Shown here in pieces: positions 1-14,635 of a stretch of DNA of 64,000 nucleotides. The notes under the pieces were generated by a model, which was not told where the DNA came from, searched no databases, and was given only the letters and a program-made list of their open reading frames with translations. The DNA lies in assembly GCF_025717005.1 (NCBI RefSeq), contig NZ_JAOVZU010000008.1, positions 161,312-225,311 of the forward strand, read 5' to 3'. A program made the position numbers and the translations under genes. Position 1 is the stretch's first letter; every line of letters starts with the position of its first letter. The DNA is from Actinotalea endophytica (GTDB lineage: Bacteria; Actinomycetota; Actinomycetes; Actinomycetales; Cellulomonadaceae).

Positions 1-200
1 ATGTTGATCGTGATACCGCGCTGCTTCTCCTCCGGCGCCTTGTCGATCTCGTCGAACGGCGTGAAGGGGTTCAGGTCGGGGTACTTGTCGTGCAGCACCT
101 TCGAGATGGCAGCGGTCAGCGTCGTCTTGCCGTGGTCGACGTGACCGATGGTCCCGATGTTCACGTGCGGCTTGGTCCGCTCGAACTTGGCCTTAGCCAC
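1..200 (-). CDS. tuf: Elongation factor Tu, N-terminal part (cut by window edge)
   Basis: GTPase that delivers aminoacyl-tRNA to the ribosome in the cytoplasm. Only the first 66 codons are in the window; the remaining roughly 330 lie beyond position 1. The protein starts with GTG (198-200) and reads [16 protein letters not shown]. The P-loop GHVDHGKT is at residues 19-26 and the switch I start RGITIN is near the window edge. A strong ribosome binding site (GAGGAGGA) lies 4-5 bases upstream of the GTG. It is the last gene of the rpsL-rpsG-fusA-tuf str cluster, 114 bases after fusA. I see no convincing promoter in that gap, so read-through from fusA is likely. Confidence 0.97.
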   Translation of the reverse strand, partial: MAKAKFERTKPHVNIGTIGHVDHGKTTLTAAISKVLHDKYPDLNPFTPFDEIDKAPEEKQRGITIN

Positions 201-314
201 TGTTGTCCTCCTCGGACTGGGTAGTTGTGCCGAACGATGCAGGTGCCAGGTGACGCCTGCGGGGCGTTGCGGTCGCTACAGGTTGATGGATGTGTTGATG
301 ACCGACCTGTGGGA

Positions 315-2417
<2,103 letters not shown>

Positions 2418-2450
2418 GGTTGTGGGCCCTTCCTGGGTCGCCCGCCGGGA

Positions 2451-2921
2451 TTACCAGCGGTAGTGCGCGAAGGCCTTGTTCGACTCGGCCATCTTGTGCA
2501 TGTCCTCGCGGCGCTTGACGGACGCACCGAGCCCGTTCGAGGCGTCGAGGATCTCGTTCATGAGCCGCTCGGTCATGGTCTTCTCGCGGCGAGCGCGCGA
2601 GAAGTCGACCAGCCAGCGCAGGGCCAGCGTGGTCTGGCGCGTGGCGCGCACCTCGACCGGCACCTGGTAGGTCGCACCACCGACGCGGCGGGAGCGGACC
2701 TCGAGCGACGGGCGGACGTTGTCCAGCGCGCGCTTGAGCACGGTCACCGGGTCCTGGCCGGTCTTCTCCCGCACGCCCTCGAGCGCGCCGTAGACGATGG
2801 CCTCGGCGACGGACTTCTTGCCGTCCAGCAGGACCTTGTTGATCAGCTGGGTGACGATCGGCGACCCGTAGACGGGGTCGGTGATGAGCGGCCGCTTCGG
2901 GGCCGGGCCCTTGCGAGGCAT
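2451..2921 (-). CDS. rpsG: 30S ribosomal protein S7
   Basis: 156-residue S7, a primary 16S rRNA-binding protein of the 30S head. It begins [10 protein letters not shown] and ends AFAHYRW; the basic [14 protein letters not shown] segment and the [16 protein letters not shown] tail are typical. Its ATG shares one base with the rpsL stop codon (TGATG), so translation of the two is probably coupled. In E. coli S7 regulates the str operon by binding its intergenic mRNA. Here the rpsL-rpsG junction has no spacer, so that particular site cannot exist in the same form. Confidence 0.98.
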   Translation of the reverse strand: MPRKGPAPKRPLITDPVYGSPIVTQLINKVLLDGKKSVAEAIVYGALEGVREKTGQDPVTVLKRALDNVRPSLEVRSRRVGGATYQVPVEVRATRQTTLALRWLVDFSRARREKTMTERLMNEILDASNGLGASVKRREDMHKMAESNKAFAHYRW

Positions 2922-3295
2922 CAGCTCTTCTCCTTCTTGGCGCCGTACCGGCTGCGGGCCTGCTGGCGGTTCTTGACGCCCTGGGTGTCCAGCGCGCCGC
3001 GGATGATCTTGTAGCGAACACCCGGCAGGTCCTTCACACGGCCGCCGCGCACGAGCACGATCGAGTGCTCCTGCAGGTTGTGGCCGACACCCGGGATGTA
3101 CGCCGTGACCTCGATCCCGGTGGAGAGCTTCACACGCGCCACCTTGCGCAGCGCCGAGTTCGGCTTCTTCGGGGTCGTGGTGTAGACGCGGGTGCACACA
3201 CCGCGCCGCTGCGGGCTCCCCTTGAGGGCCGGCGTCTTGGACGAGTTCGGCTTGGAAGCCCGTCCCTTGCGCACGAGCTGCTGGATCGTGGGCAC
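2921..3295 (-). CDS. rpsL: 30S ribosomal protein S12
   Basis: 124-residue S12 of the decoding centre, starting at GTG (3293-3295), [12 protein letters not shown]. The [10 protein letters not shown] loop carries Lys43 and Lys44, and [11 protein letters not shown] carries Lys88. These are the classic streptomycin-resistance sites, here in wild-type form, so a streptomycin-sensitive S12 is expected. A GGAG ribosome binding site precedes the start. It is the first gene of the str operon and is read from the promoter at 3556-3585. Confidence 0.98.
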   Translation of the reverse strand: MPTIQQLVRKGRASKPNSSKTPALKGSPQRRGVCTRVYTTTPKKPNSALRKVARVKLSTGIEVTAYIPGVGHNLQEHSIVLVRGGRVKDLPGVRYKIIRGALDTQGVKNRQQARSRYGAKKEKS

Positions 3296-3555
3296 TGCGT
3301 CTCCGTCTTCTTGGCTTTGAACGTTGTCCTCGGGCCGGGCGCTTCCCGGACCTCGGCCGTGCCGGCCGATCCGACCCCCGCACCCGGGCGTGTCGGGCCA
3401 CCTGAGCGCGATCCTGCCCGCCATTCTTGTCGAGGCGGTAGGACCGCGCGGTGGTGGACCGGCCACCCGGCCCCGTCACCGCGCCCCATGGCCTTGAGGC
3501 CGGGGCACCGCTCTGAAGCGCGCGCGAGAGCCCGACGACGCGGGCACAGGGGCCC

Positions 3556-3585
3556 ACGATACCGACTGCCCCCGAGAACCGTCAA
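3556..3585 (-). promoter_or_regulatory. Probable sigma-70 promoter of the str operon
   Basis: On the minus strand TTGACG (3580-3585) is followed after 18 bases by TATCGT (3556-3561), close to the housekeeping consensus. Transcription would start about 250 bases upstream of rpsL. The 377-base gap 3296-3672 contains no credible gene; apart from this promoter and a long GC-rich leader I see nothing in it. Confidence 0.6.
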
Positions 3586-3672
3586 AGCGGGCCGGGCACC
3601 GGCACCGGTCCGGGGGACCTTGGCGCCTCACCGGTGGTGGCATCCCCGCTCAGCGTGCGGGGAGGGACCGGC

Positions 3673-4527
3673 TCACGCGCGCGAGCCGCGGTCCTGCGCC
3701 TCCGCGACCAGACTCGCGTACTCCTTGGCCGTGGTCGGTTCGAGCGTGCCGCTGGAGACGTCCGAGAGGTACGACTGCAGGCTCCACACGTACCACCGGC
3801 CGTCGTACTCGAGGAGCAGCGCACCACCCCTCCGGGTGCCGGCCGGCGTCCGGTAGAGCACGGCTGCGTCCTGGTAGTCGTCGGCCCCGTAGATCGCCGC
3901 CATCTCGGCCGCGTACTGCGCCCAGGCGCCACCTGCCGCGCCCAGCAGGTCGACCCGCTCGACCTGCAGCCCCGCCAGCTCGGTCGGATCGAGGTCGGCG
4001 GCGAGCTCTGCCGCCGTGAGATCCGCACCGACGTCGGTCGCCAGCCAGACGTCGCGCTCGGGAGCCGTGAGCTGCCAGACGACCTGCCGCAGCTGCAGGG
4101 CGACCTGCCCTTGCCGCAGGCCGGTGTCGATCGCCCGGTACCCCTCGTCCTCGGCCGGGAGCCAGCCGACAGGTGTGACACCGCGCAGGCGCTCGGCCTC
4201 CGCCTCGAACGAGTAGCCCTCGACGATCGGGCCGACCGCGAAGGCCTCGGCCGCGCCCGCCAGGTCGCCTGCCGCGACGGTCTCCGCGACCTGCCGGATC
4301 GCCTCCTCGGGCGTGGCGAAGCCGGCCGAGGTCGAGCTCGAGGCACCGCTCGACCCACGTGGCCACACCGCCACGAGCCCCACGACGGCCACGACGGCCA
4401 CGAGAGCCGCGACTGCCGCGATCACCCAGGGCAGGCGCGGCCCGGGTCGCCCGGGCGCCACGGTCTCGTGGGAGGCCGTGCCCGGCGCGCCTTGTGGCGC
4501 GGCGTGCTCGACGCTCGGTCCGGTCAT
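3673..4527 (-). CDS. Membrane-anchored hypothetical protein
   Basis: 284 residues of unknown function. A Pro/Ala/Gly-rich cytoplasmic N-terminus (about 1-32) is followed by one hydrophobic helix (about 33-54, PWVIAAVAALVAVVAVVG...). The rest is an acidic, Ala-rich extracytoplasmic domain of about 225 residues. Its start, ATPEEAIRQVAETVAAGD, resembles the helical openings of NTF2-like and lipoprotein-type sensor domains, but no family can be named. It lies between rpoC (upstream, behind a strong hairpin) and the str promoter on the same strand, and probably has its own promoter. Start ATG 4525-4527. Confidence 0.75.
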   Translation of the reverse strand: MTGPSVEHAAPQGAPGTASHETVAPGRPGPRLPWVIAAVAALVAVVAVVGLVAVWPRGSSGASSSTSAGFATPEEAIRQVAETVAAGDLAGAAEAFAVGPIVEGYSFEAEAERLRGVTPVGWLPAEDEGYRAIDTGLRQGQVALQLRQVVWQLTAPERDVWLATDVGADLTAAELAADLDPTELAGLQVERVDLLGAAGGAWAQYAAEMAAIYGADDYQDAAVLYRTPAGTRRGGALLLEYDGRWYVWSLQSYLSDVSSGTLEPTTAKEYASLVAEAQDRGSRA

Positions 4528-4599
4528 CGGGTGCCCCCTTCGTCAGGCCGCGGTCACGTTAGCAGCGGCGGACGGCACGGAGCGGGACCACCGGGACGT

Positions 4600-4638
4600 G
4601 ACGAGGGGCCCGCACCGTTGCGGTGCGGGCCCCTCGTC
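4600..4638. terminator. Strong hairpin terminator after rpoC
   Basis: A perfect inverted repeat: arms 4600-4617 and 4621-4638, 18 bp, with the 3-base loop TTG, 14 bases past the rpoC stop. There is no clear U-tract, which is common in high-GC actinobacteria. It should end the rpoBC transcript. Confidence 0.8.
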
Positions 4639-4651
4639 GGGTCGGCCTCGA

Positions 4652-7600
4652 TCAGCGAAGGTCGCCGAAGTCGATGTCGTCGAGCGGGATCGCCTCGCCG
4701 CTGCCCATGCCGAGCGGCGGGAAGTCGATCTCGTCGTAGCCGAAGCTCGGGTAGAGCTCGGCCTTGGCCTCCTCGGTGGGCTCGACCGCGATGTTGCGGT
4801 ACCGGGGAAGACCGGTACCCGCGGGGATGAGCTTGCCGATGATGACGTTCTCCTTGAGGCCCAGCAGCGGGTCGCTGCGACCGCTCATGGCCGCCTCGGT
4901 GAGCACCCGGGTGGTCTCCTGGAAGGAGGCCGCCGACAGCCACGAGTCGGTCGCGAGCGAGGCCTTGGTGATGCCCATCAGCTCCGGACGGCCCGAGGCC
5001 GGCTGGCCGCCCTCGGCGATCGCCTTGCGGTTCGCGTCCTCGAACCGGCCACGCTCGGCCAGCTCGCCCGGCAGCAGGTCGGTGTCACCCGAGTCGAGCA
5101 CGGTCACGCGCCGCAGCATCTGCCGCACGATGACCTCGATGTGCTTGTCGTGGATGTCCACACCCTGCGACCGGTAGGTCTCCTGGACCTCGTCCACCAG
5201 GTGCTTCTGGGTGGCACGCGGGCCGAGGATGCGCAGCACCTTCTTCGGGTCCACCGCACCCTGCACCAGCAGCTGGCCGACCTCGACGTGGTCGCCGTCC
5301 TCGATCAGCACGCGCGAGCGCTTGGTCAGCGGGTACGCCACCTCGTCGGTGCCGTCGTCCGGGGTCAGGACGATGCGACGGGTGCGCTCGTCCTCCTCGA
5401 TCGCGACCCGACCGGAGTACTCCGCGATGGTGCCCTCACCCTTCGGGGTGCGGGCCTCGAAGAGCTCCTGGACACGCGGCAGACCCTGGGTGATGTCGTC
5501 GGCCGACGCCACACCACCGGTGTGGAAGGTACGCATCGTCAGCTGCGTGCCCGGCTCACCGATGGACTGCGCCGCGATGATGCCGACCGCCTCGCCGATG
5601 TCCACCAGCTTGCCGGTGGCCAGCGAACGGCCGTAGCACTTGGCGCAGGTGCCCACGCGCGACTCGCAGGTGAGCACCGACCGGACCTTGATGTCGGTCA
5701 CGCCGGCCGCGACGGCCGCGTCGATCAGCAGGTCGCCCGCGTCGTCACCGGCCCGCGCCACGATCGTGCCGTCGTCGCCGACCAGGTCGGTGGCGAGGGT
5801 CCGCGCGTAGACGCTGGTCTCGACCTTCTCGTGACGAACCGTCGTGCCGTCCGGGAGCACCGTGGCGATCGGCAGGGTCAGACCCCGCTCGGTGCCGCAG
5901 TCCTCCTCACGGATGATGACGTCCTGCGAGACGTCCACCAGACGACGCGTGAGGTAACCCGAGTCGGCGGTCCGCAGCGCGGTGTCCGCCAGACCCTTGC
6001 GGGCGCCGTGCGTCGCGATGAAGTACTCCAGGACCGACAGGCCCTCGCGGTAGTTCGACTTGATCGGGCGAGGCATGATCTCGCCCTTCGGGTTGGCGAC
6101 CAGGCCACGCATGCCCGCGATCTGGCGGACCTGCATCCAGTTGCCTCGCGCGCCCGAGCCGACCATCCGGTACAGCGTGTTGCGGGCCGGGAAGTTGGCC
6201 TGCATCGCCTTGGCGACGTCGTCGGTGGCCTGGGTCCAGATCTCGATGAGCTCCTGGCGGCGCTCGTCGTCGGTGATCAGACCCTTGTCGAACTGACCCT
6301 GGATCTTCGCAGCGCGGGCCTCGTACTCCTCGAGGATCGACTGCTTCGACGGCGGGATCGGCACGTCGGAGATCGCGATGGTGACACCCGAGCGGGTGGC
6401 CCACCGGTAGCCGGCGTCCTTGAGCGCGTCCAGGCTCGCGGCGACCTCGACCTTCGGGTACCGCTCGGCGAGGTCGTTGACGATGCCGGAGAGCTTCTTC
6501 TTGTCGACCGGGCGGTTCACGTACGGGTAGTCGACCGGCAGGAGCTCGTTGAACAGCGCGCGACCCAGCGTGGTCTTGACCATCGCCGCGTCGCCCGGCT
6601 CCCACTCCTCCGGCAGGCCGAAGTCGCCGTCACCGGGCACCAGGTCGCTCATCCGCAGGGTCACCTCGGCGTTGAGGTCGAGGGTGCCCTGGTCGAACGC
6701 CATCATCGCCTCGGCCACCGAGCCGAACGCCCGACCCTCGCCGACCGCCTCGGGGCGGTCGGTGGTGAGGTGGAACAGACCGATGATCATGTCCTGCGAG
6801 GGCATGGTCACCGGGCGGCCGTCGGACGGCTTGAGGATGTTGTTGCTCGACAGCATGAGGATGCGGGCCTCGGCCTGCGCCTCCGCCGACAGCGGCAGGT
6901 GGACGGCCATCTGGTCGCCGTCGAAGTCCGCGTTGAACGCGCCGCAGACCAGCGGGTGCAGGTGGATGGCCTTGCCCTCCACGAGAACCGGCTCGAAGGC
7001 CTGGATGCCGAGGCGGTGCAGGGTCGGTGCACGGTTCAGCAGCACCGGGTGCTCGGTGATGACCTCCTCGAGCACGTCCCACACCTGCGGGCGGGCCCGC
7101 TCGACCATCCGCTTGGCCGACTTGATGTTCTGCGCGTGGTTGAGGTCCACCAGGCGCTTCATCACGAACGGCTTGAAGAGCTCGAGCGCCATCTGCTTGG
7201 GCAGGCCGCACTGGTGCAGCTTCAGCTCCGGGCCCACCACGATGACCGAACGGCCCGAGTAGTCCACGCGCTTGCCGAGCAGGTTCTGGCGGAACCGGCC
7301 CTGCTTGCCCTTGAGCATGTCGGAGATCGACTTCAGCGGCCGGTTGCCCGGGCCGGTGACCGGACGACCGCGGCGGCCGTTGTCGAACAGCGCGTCGACG
7401 GCCTCCTGGAGCATCCGCTTCTCGTTGTTGACGATGATCTCCGGCGCACCGAGGTCGAGCAGGCGCTTGAGCCGGTTGTTCCGGTTGATCACTCGGCGGT
7501 ACAGGTCGTTCAGGTCCGACGTGGCGAACCGGCCACCGTCGAGCTGGACCATCGGGCGCAGGTCCGGCGGGATCACCGGGACGGCGTCGAGGACCATCGC

Positions 7601-8530
7601 CTGCGGCGAGTTCGACGTGGTCAGGAACGCGTTGACCACCTTGAGGCGCTTGAGCGCACGGGTCTTGCGCTGGCCACGGCCGGTGCGGATGACCTCGCGC
7701 AGCGACTCGGCCTCGGCGTCGAGGTCGAAGGTCTCCAGGCGCTTCTGGATCGCCGCGGCGCCCATCGAGCCCTTGAAGTAGTTGCCGTACCGGTCGCCCA
7801 TCTGCCGGTAGAGCAGCTCGTCGCCCTCGAGGTCGGCGACCTTGAGGTTCTTGAAGCGGTCCCAGACCTGCTCGAGCCGGTCGATCTCGGCGTCCGCACG
7901 CTTGCGGATCGAGGCCATCTCGCGCTCGGCCGAGTCCCGCACCTTGCGGCGCGCGTCGGCCTTGGCACCCTCGGCCTCGAGCTCGGCGAGGTCGGACTCG
8001 AGCACCTGCGCACGGGCGTCGATGTCGACGTCGCGGCGCTTGGCGATCTCCTGCTTCTCCAGGTCGATCTCGTGCTGGAGGTTCGGCAGGTCCTCGGTCC
8101 GGCCCTCCTCGTCGACCTCGGTGATCATGTAGGCCGCGAAGTAGATGACCTTCTCCAGGTCCTTCGGGGCCAGGTCGAGCAGGTAGCCCAGGCGCGAGGG
8201 CACACCCTTGAAGAACCAGATGTGCGTCACCGGGGCGGCGAGCTCGATGTGGCCCATCCGCTCACGGCGCACCTTCGAGCGGGTGACCTCCACGCCGCAC
8301 CGCTCGCAGACGATCCCCTTGAAGCGCACGCGCTTGTACTTGCCGCAGTAGCACTCCCAGTCCCGGGTGGGACCGAAGATCTTCTCGCAGAAGAGACCGT
8401 CCTTCTCCGGCTTGAGGGTGCGGTAGTTGATGGTCTCGGGCTTCTTGACCTCGCCGTGCGACCACGCGCGGATGTCCTCCGCGGTGGCCAGGCCGATACG
8501 CAGCTCGTCGAAGACGTTGACGTCGAGCAA
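4652..8530 (-). CDS. rpoC: DNA-directed RNA polymerase beta-prime subunit
   Basis: 1292-residue beta-prime subunit, holding the catalytic magnesium site of RNA polymerase. The N-terminal zinc ribbon (CYCGKYKR...CERCG) is near residues 60-78. The active-site loop [12 protein letters not shown] is near residue 535, and the second zinc cluster ([11 protein letters not shown]) lies in the C-terminal part. The start is TTG (8528-8530), fixed by homology: [20 protein letters not shown] matches the conserved actinobacterial N-terminus, and AGGA lies just upstream. It follows rpoB after 92 bases and ends in the hairpin at 4600-4638. Confidence 0.98.
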   Translation of the reverse strand: MLDVNVFDELRIGLATAEDIRAWSHGEVKKPETINYRTLKPEKDGLFCEKIFGPTRDWECYCGKYKRVRFKGIVCERCGVEVTRSKVRRERMGHIELAAPVTHIWFFKGVPSRLGYLLDLAPKDLEKVIYFAAYMITEVDEEGRTEDLPNLQHEIDLEKQEIAKRRDVDIDARAQVLESDLAELEAEGAKADARRKVRDSAEREMASIRKRADAEIDRLEQVWDRFKNLKVADLEGDELLYRQMGDRYGNYFKGSMGAAAIQKRLETFDLDAEAESLREVIRTGRGQRKTRALKRLKVVNAFLTTSNSPQAMVLDAVPVIPPDLRPMVQLDGGRFATSDLNDLYRRVINRNNRLKRLLDLGAPEIIVNNEKRMLQEAVDALFDNGRRGRPVTGPGNRPLKSISDMLKGKQGRFRQNLLGKRVDYSGRSVIVVGPELKLHQCGLPKQMALELFKPFVMKRLVDLNHAQNIKSAKRMVERARPQVWDVLEEVITEHPVLLNRAPTLHRLGIQAFEPVLVEGKAIHLHPLVCGAFNADFDGDQMAVHLPLSAEAQAEARILMLSSNNILKPSDGRPVTMPSQDMIIGLFHLTTDRPEAVGEGRAFGSVAEAMMAFDQGTLDLNAEVTLRMSDLVPGDGDFGLPEEWEPGDAAMVKTTLGRALFNELLPVDYPYVNRPVDKKKLSGIVNDLAERYPKVEVAASLDALKDAGYRWATRSGVTIAISDVPIPPSKQSILEEYEARAAKIQGQFDKGLITDDERRQELIEIWTQATDDVAKAMQANFPARNTLYRMVGSGARGNWMQVRQIAGMRGLVANPKGEIMPRPIKSNYREGLSVLEYFIATHGARKGLADTALRTADSGYLTRRLVDVSQDVIIREEDCGTERGLTLPIATVLPDGTTVRHEKVETSVYARTLATDLVGDDGTIVARAGDDAGDLLIDAAVAAGVTDIKVRSVLTCESRVGTCAKCYGRSLATGKLVDIGEAVGIIAAQSIGEPGTQLTMRTFHTGGVASADDITQGLPRVQELFEARTPKGEGTIAEYSGRVAIEEDERTRRIVLTPDDGTDEVAYPLTKRSRVLIEDGDHVEVGQLLVQGAVDPKKVLRILGPRATQKHLVDEVQETYRSQGVDIHDKHIEVIVRQMLRRVTVLDSGDTDLLPGELAERGRFEDANRKAIAEGGQPASGRPELMGITKASLATDSWLSAASFQETTRVLTEAAMSGRSDPLLGLKENVIIGKLIPAGTGLPRYRNIAVEPTEEAKAELYPSFGYDEIDFPPLGMGSGEAIPLDDIDFGDLR

Positions 8531-8622
8531 GGTGTCCTACTTCCTTCGTCTGAAGTTCACGCAGTCTGTGTCCTGCGGTCACGCGCGCGACCGCGGATGG
8601 AACCGAAACGGCTCCGACGAGC

Positions 8623-12117
<3,495 letters not shown>

Positions 12118-12225
12118 GAGGGGTCCTTCCCTGCGGTCGAGGTACTGCGCATGGCCCGGAAGGCGCAACCCCCCGGCCGTCGAGCTGCTGCTCGCCGATC
12201 CAGGGCACGGCGATAGAAGACTCGG

Positions 12226-12253
12226 GTTATACGGGGTCGCGGACACAGGTCAG
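12226..12253 (-). promoter_or_regulatory. Candidate second rpoB promoter
   Basis: CTGACC (12248-12253) and TATAAC (12226-12231) on the minus strand, 16 bases apart, downstream of the stronger promoter at 12265-12293. The leader to rpoB would be about 100 bases. It is supported only by consensus match. Confidence 0.4.
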
Positions 12254-12264
12254 CGCAAAGCGCT

Positions 12265-12293
12265 AGCATACTCGGCTTGGTCAAGATGTCCAA
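12265..12293 (-). promoter_or_regulatory. Probable rpoBC promoter
   Basis: TTGGAC (12288-12293), 17-base spacer, TATGCT (12265-12270) on the minus strand. It lies about 145 bases upstream of the rpoB TTG. The 313-base gap 12118-12430 holds this promoter, a weaker one, and the rplL terminator; no gene is visible. It shows that rpoBC need not depend on rplJL read-through. Confidence 0.6.
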
Positions 12294-12360
12294 ACCGTGA
12301 CCTGCGATCAGTGCCCGGATGGCCGTCCGATCCGCTACCCTCTGCGCCCGCACGCGGCGA

Positions 12361-12386
12361 GGCCCGCACCCGGACGGGTGCGGGCC
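12361..12386. terminator. Terminator or attenuator hairpin after rplL
   Basis: Arms 12361-12371 and 12376-12386 (11 bp, 4-base loop), followed towards rplL by further GC-rich repeats (12387-12425). It lies between rplL and the rpoB promoter, where attenuation of rplJL transcripts is usual. Confidence 0.6.
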
Positions 12387-12430
12387 GCGCGCGGCGGGGC
12401 GCCGCGGGGCGCCCGGCGCGCGGCGGGACG

Positions 12431-12823
12431 TCACTTGACCGTGACGGTGGCGCCGGCGCCCTCGAGGGCAGCCTTCGCCTTGTCCGCGGCCTCCTTGTTG
12501 ACGGCCTCCAGGACCGCCTTCGGGGCGCCGTCGACCAGGTCCTTGGCCTCCTTCAGGCCCAGGCTGGTGAGCGCGCGCACCTCCTTGATGACCTGGATCT
12601 TCTTGTCGCCGGCGGCCTCGAGGACGACGTCGAACTCCGTCTTCTCCTCCTCCTCCTCGGCGGCGGCGGCACCGCCGGCGGCCGGGGCGGCGACCGCGAC
12701 GGCGGCCGGGGCGGCAGCGGTGACCTCGAAGGTGTCCTCGAAGGCCTTCACGAACTCGGAGAGCTCGATGAGGGTGAGCTCCTTGAACGCGTCGATCAGC
12801 TCGGCGGTGGTGAGCTTCGCCAT
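12431..12823 (-). CDS. rplL: 50S ribosomal protein L7/L12
   Basis: 130-residue stalk protein that recruits translation GTPases. An N-terminal dimerisation domain ([20 protein letters not shown]) is followed by an Ala/Gly/Glu hinge at about 36-60. The C-terminal GTPase-binding domain contains [20 protein letters not shown]. It follows rplJ by 63 bases that contain a perfect 18-bp palindrome, and is the last gene of its transcription unit. Confidence 0.98.
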   Translation of the reverse strand: MAKLTTAELIDAFKELTLIELSEFVKAFEDTFEVTAAAPAAVAVAAPAAGGAAAAEEEEEKTEFDVVLEAAGDKKIQVIKEVRALTSLGLKEAKDLVDGAPKAVLEAVNKEAADKAKAALEGAGATVTVK

Positions 12824-12843
12824 GGGGTTGTCCTTCCTAGTGC

Positions 12844-12861
12844 CCTGCTCGCGCGAGCAGG
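12844..12861. repeat. Perfect palindrome between rplJ and rplL
   Basis: CCTGCTCGCGCGAGCAGG, an 18-bp perfect palindrome in the 63-base rplJ-rplL spacer. In mRNA it could form a small hairpin that helps set the higher L7/L12 to L10 ratio through processing or start-site access; this is inference. Confidence 0.6.
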
Positions 12862-12886
12862 TGGGGTTGGGGTGCGGAGGGGCGGC

Positions 12887-13417
12887 TCAGGCCGCCGTCT
12901 CCTCGGTCGCCCGCTTGTCGCGCAGGGCATCGATGGTGCGCACGGCCTGGGAGGCCGGCGCGGTGAACAGGTAGGCAGCCTGGTAGAGCTTGGCCTTCAT
13001 GGCCCCGGCCGCCTTGGCCAGCAGGACCTCACGGGACTCGAGGTCCGCGAGCTTGGTGACGTCGTCCGCGGACAGGGGCTTGCCGTCGAGGACGCCCCCC
13101 TTGACCACGAGCTGGTGGTGAGCCTTGGCGAAGTCACGCAGTCCCTTCGCGACGGCGACGGCGTCGCCGTCGACGAAGGCGATCGCCGTCGGACCCTTGA
13201 GCTGGTCATCGAGACCCTCGATGCCGGCGTCCCTGGCCGCGATCGCGGAGAGCGTATTCTTCACCACGGCGTAGGTGGCGTTACCGCGCAGCGCCGTCCG
13301 CAGCTCCTTGAGCTGCGTCACGGTGAGCCCGCGGTACTCGGTCAGCACGACGGCGCTGGACCCACGGAACTTCTCCGTGAGCTCGGCGACGGCGGCCGCC
13401 TTGTCCGGCCTCGCCAT
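12887..13417 (-). CDS. rplJ: 50S ribosomal protein L10
   Basis: 176-residue L10, the stalk base that anchors L7/L12 dimers. It starts at ATG (13415-13417), [20 protein letters not shown]. The [18 protein letters not shown] and [10 protein letters not shown] segments are typical. An open frame continues upstream but has no family similarity and covers the leader region. In most bacteria L10 (with L12) represses its own mRNA through a leader structure; a candidate lies directly upstream. Confidence 0.98.
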   Translation of the reverse strand: MARPDKAAAVAELTEKFRGSSAVVLTEYRGLTVTQLKELRTALRGNATYAVVKNTLSAIAARDAGIEGLDDQLKGPTAIAFVDGDAVAVAKGLRDFAKAHHQLVVKGGVLDGKPLSADDVTKLADLESREVLLAKAAGAMKAKLYQAAYLFTAPASQAVRTIDALRDKRATEETAA

Positions 13418-13560
13418 GGCACTCCTTCCGGTGGTGGTGCCGCAGGCGAGGTCCGCGAACGAGAAGAGCCCCGTGCGCAGGCACGGGGCTCGGTGCTGCC
13501 CGGAGTGCGCTCCGAGCCTGAGTCCTTCACCTGCGCGGGCCTCCGCTACGAGCGGGACTT
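13418..13560 (-). promoter_or_regulatory. Candidate rplJ mRNA leader with strong stem
   Basis: The 384-base gap 13418-13801 contains no gene. Its rplJ-proximal part has a perfect 11-bp stem with a 4-base loop (13466-13476 and 13481-13491) about 50 bases ahead of the rplJ start. GC-rich sequence that could form further helices lies upstream. Position and stem are consistent with an L10-binding autoregulatory leader; the kink-turn core was not verified. Confidence 0.45.
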
Positions 13561-13726
13561 CGATCCGCCACCTGGCGGTGGCGGACGACCTGCGGTCTTG
13601 GGCGCGACAAGGGTACGCGCCCCGCGGGCCGGCGACCAAATCCGGCCGGGCGTCGGGCGTCCCACCGGTTCGCGCGGGCGTCGCCTCGATCAGCCACGGG
13701 GACCGCCGACGAACTCCTTCGCGTCA

Positions 13727-13740
13727 GGTTGTCACAAACC
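13727..13740 (+). promoter_or_regulatory. Shared GTTGTCACAAAC element upstream of the S8 homologue
   Basis: GGTTGTCACAAACC, 62 bases before the ATG at 13802. The 12-base core is identical to one upstream of the sigma gene (minus strand, 20245-20256). TGTCACA resembles minus-35 elements of some ECF sigma groups, and TTGT.ACAA is also a short dyad, so it may be a sigma -35 box or an operator. No conserved -10 was recognised. Confidence 0.6.
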
Positions 13741-13801
13741 GGGCACGGAGTGCTCTCGACCGGGTGAGGACCCGCACCGGGCCACCGAGGAGAGGATCCC
13801 G

Positions 13802-14635
13802 ATGACCGTGACCACCCGACCCGCCGGTCTCACCGGTCGCGACGACCTGCAGCGCCCCGCACCGGTCCGCCCGGCCGGCGTGCCGGCCCCGGCGCCGCTC
13901 GACTGCCTGGACTGGCTCACCCGCTCGGCCCGGCCGAGCACCACCGTGCCCAGCGTGCCGGTGCCGCCGCGGTCCGCGAACGCCGGCGCGGGTCGACGCA
14001 TCGCGCTCCTGGACGGCGGCGTCGACACCCAGCACCCCGACCTGGCAGGTGCGCGGGTCCGCGTGTGGTCCGGCGGACCGGACACCGTCGACGACCACGC
14101 CACCGGCCTCGCATCCCTCGTGGTCGGCCAGGGCGCGGCGCACGTGCGCGGCCTGCTCCCGGCCGCCGAGCTGCTCGTCGCGGCGGTCCGGCCGGACCGC
14201 GAGGGTGGCGACGCGGTCGTCGCCCGGGCGGTGCGGTGGGCGGTCAACCACGGCGCCGAGGTGATCGTGCTCCCGTTCGGGCGTCAGCGGCTCGGACGAC
14301 GGATCACCACCACGCTGCACGAGGCCATGGCATCCGGGGTCCGGGTGTTCGCCGCCGCCGGCAACCTCGGCCCCGAGGTGCTGGCCTTCCCCGCCGCCGT
14401 CACCGGGGTGGTCGCCGTCACCGGTCACGACGGTCAACGCGTCCTCGCCCAGTGCTGCGAGCGCGCCGACCTCGCCGCACCCGGGTACGACGTGCCGGCA
14501 GCCGGACCGCGGCGCCGCGCCTACCTGCAGGGATGCGGCCCCGCCGCGGTGCTGGCCGCCGCGTCACACCTCGCCTGGGTCGACGCCGGCTCGCGCCCCG
14601 AAGCACGCGAGCGGGACGGGCTCCTCGGCGGCTGA
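13802..14635 (+). CDS. Subtilisin-fold (S8) protein lacking the catalytic serine
   Basis: 277 residues with no signal peptide. The S8 landmarks occur in order: Asp71 (LLDGGVDTQHPDL), His99 (DDHATGLASL) and oxyanion Asn188 (AAAGNLG). The position of the usual GTSxAAP motif reads GCGPAAV at 244-250, so Gly246 replaces the nucleophile. It is therefore predicted to be a proteolytically dead homologue. The start ATG has a good ribosome binding site (GAGGAGAGG). It converges with the TPR-CHAT gene, the two 3' ends overlapping by 72 bases, and carries upstream the motif shared with the sigma operon. Possible roles are a decoy, a substrate, or a regulator of the active S8 protein; no evidence separates these. 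Confidence 0.85.
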   Translation: MTVTTRPAGLTGRDDLQRPAPVRPAGVPAPAPLDCLDWLTRSARPSTTVPSVPVPPRSANAGAGRRIALLDGGVDTQHPDLAGARVRVWSGGPDTVDDHATGLASLVVGQGAAHVRGLLPAAELLVAAVRPDREGGDAVVARAVRWAVNHGAEVIVLPFGRQRLGRRITTTLHEAMASGVRVFAAAGNLGPEVLAFPAAVTGVVAVTGHDGQRVLAQCCERADLAAPGYDVPAAGPRRRAYLQGCGPAAVLAAASHLAWVDAGSRPEARERDGLLGG

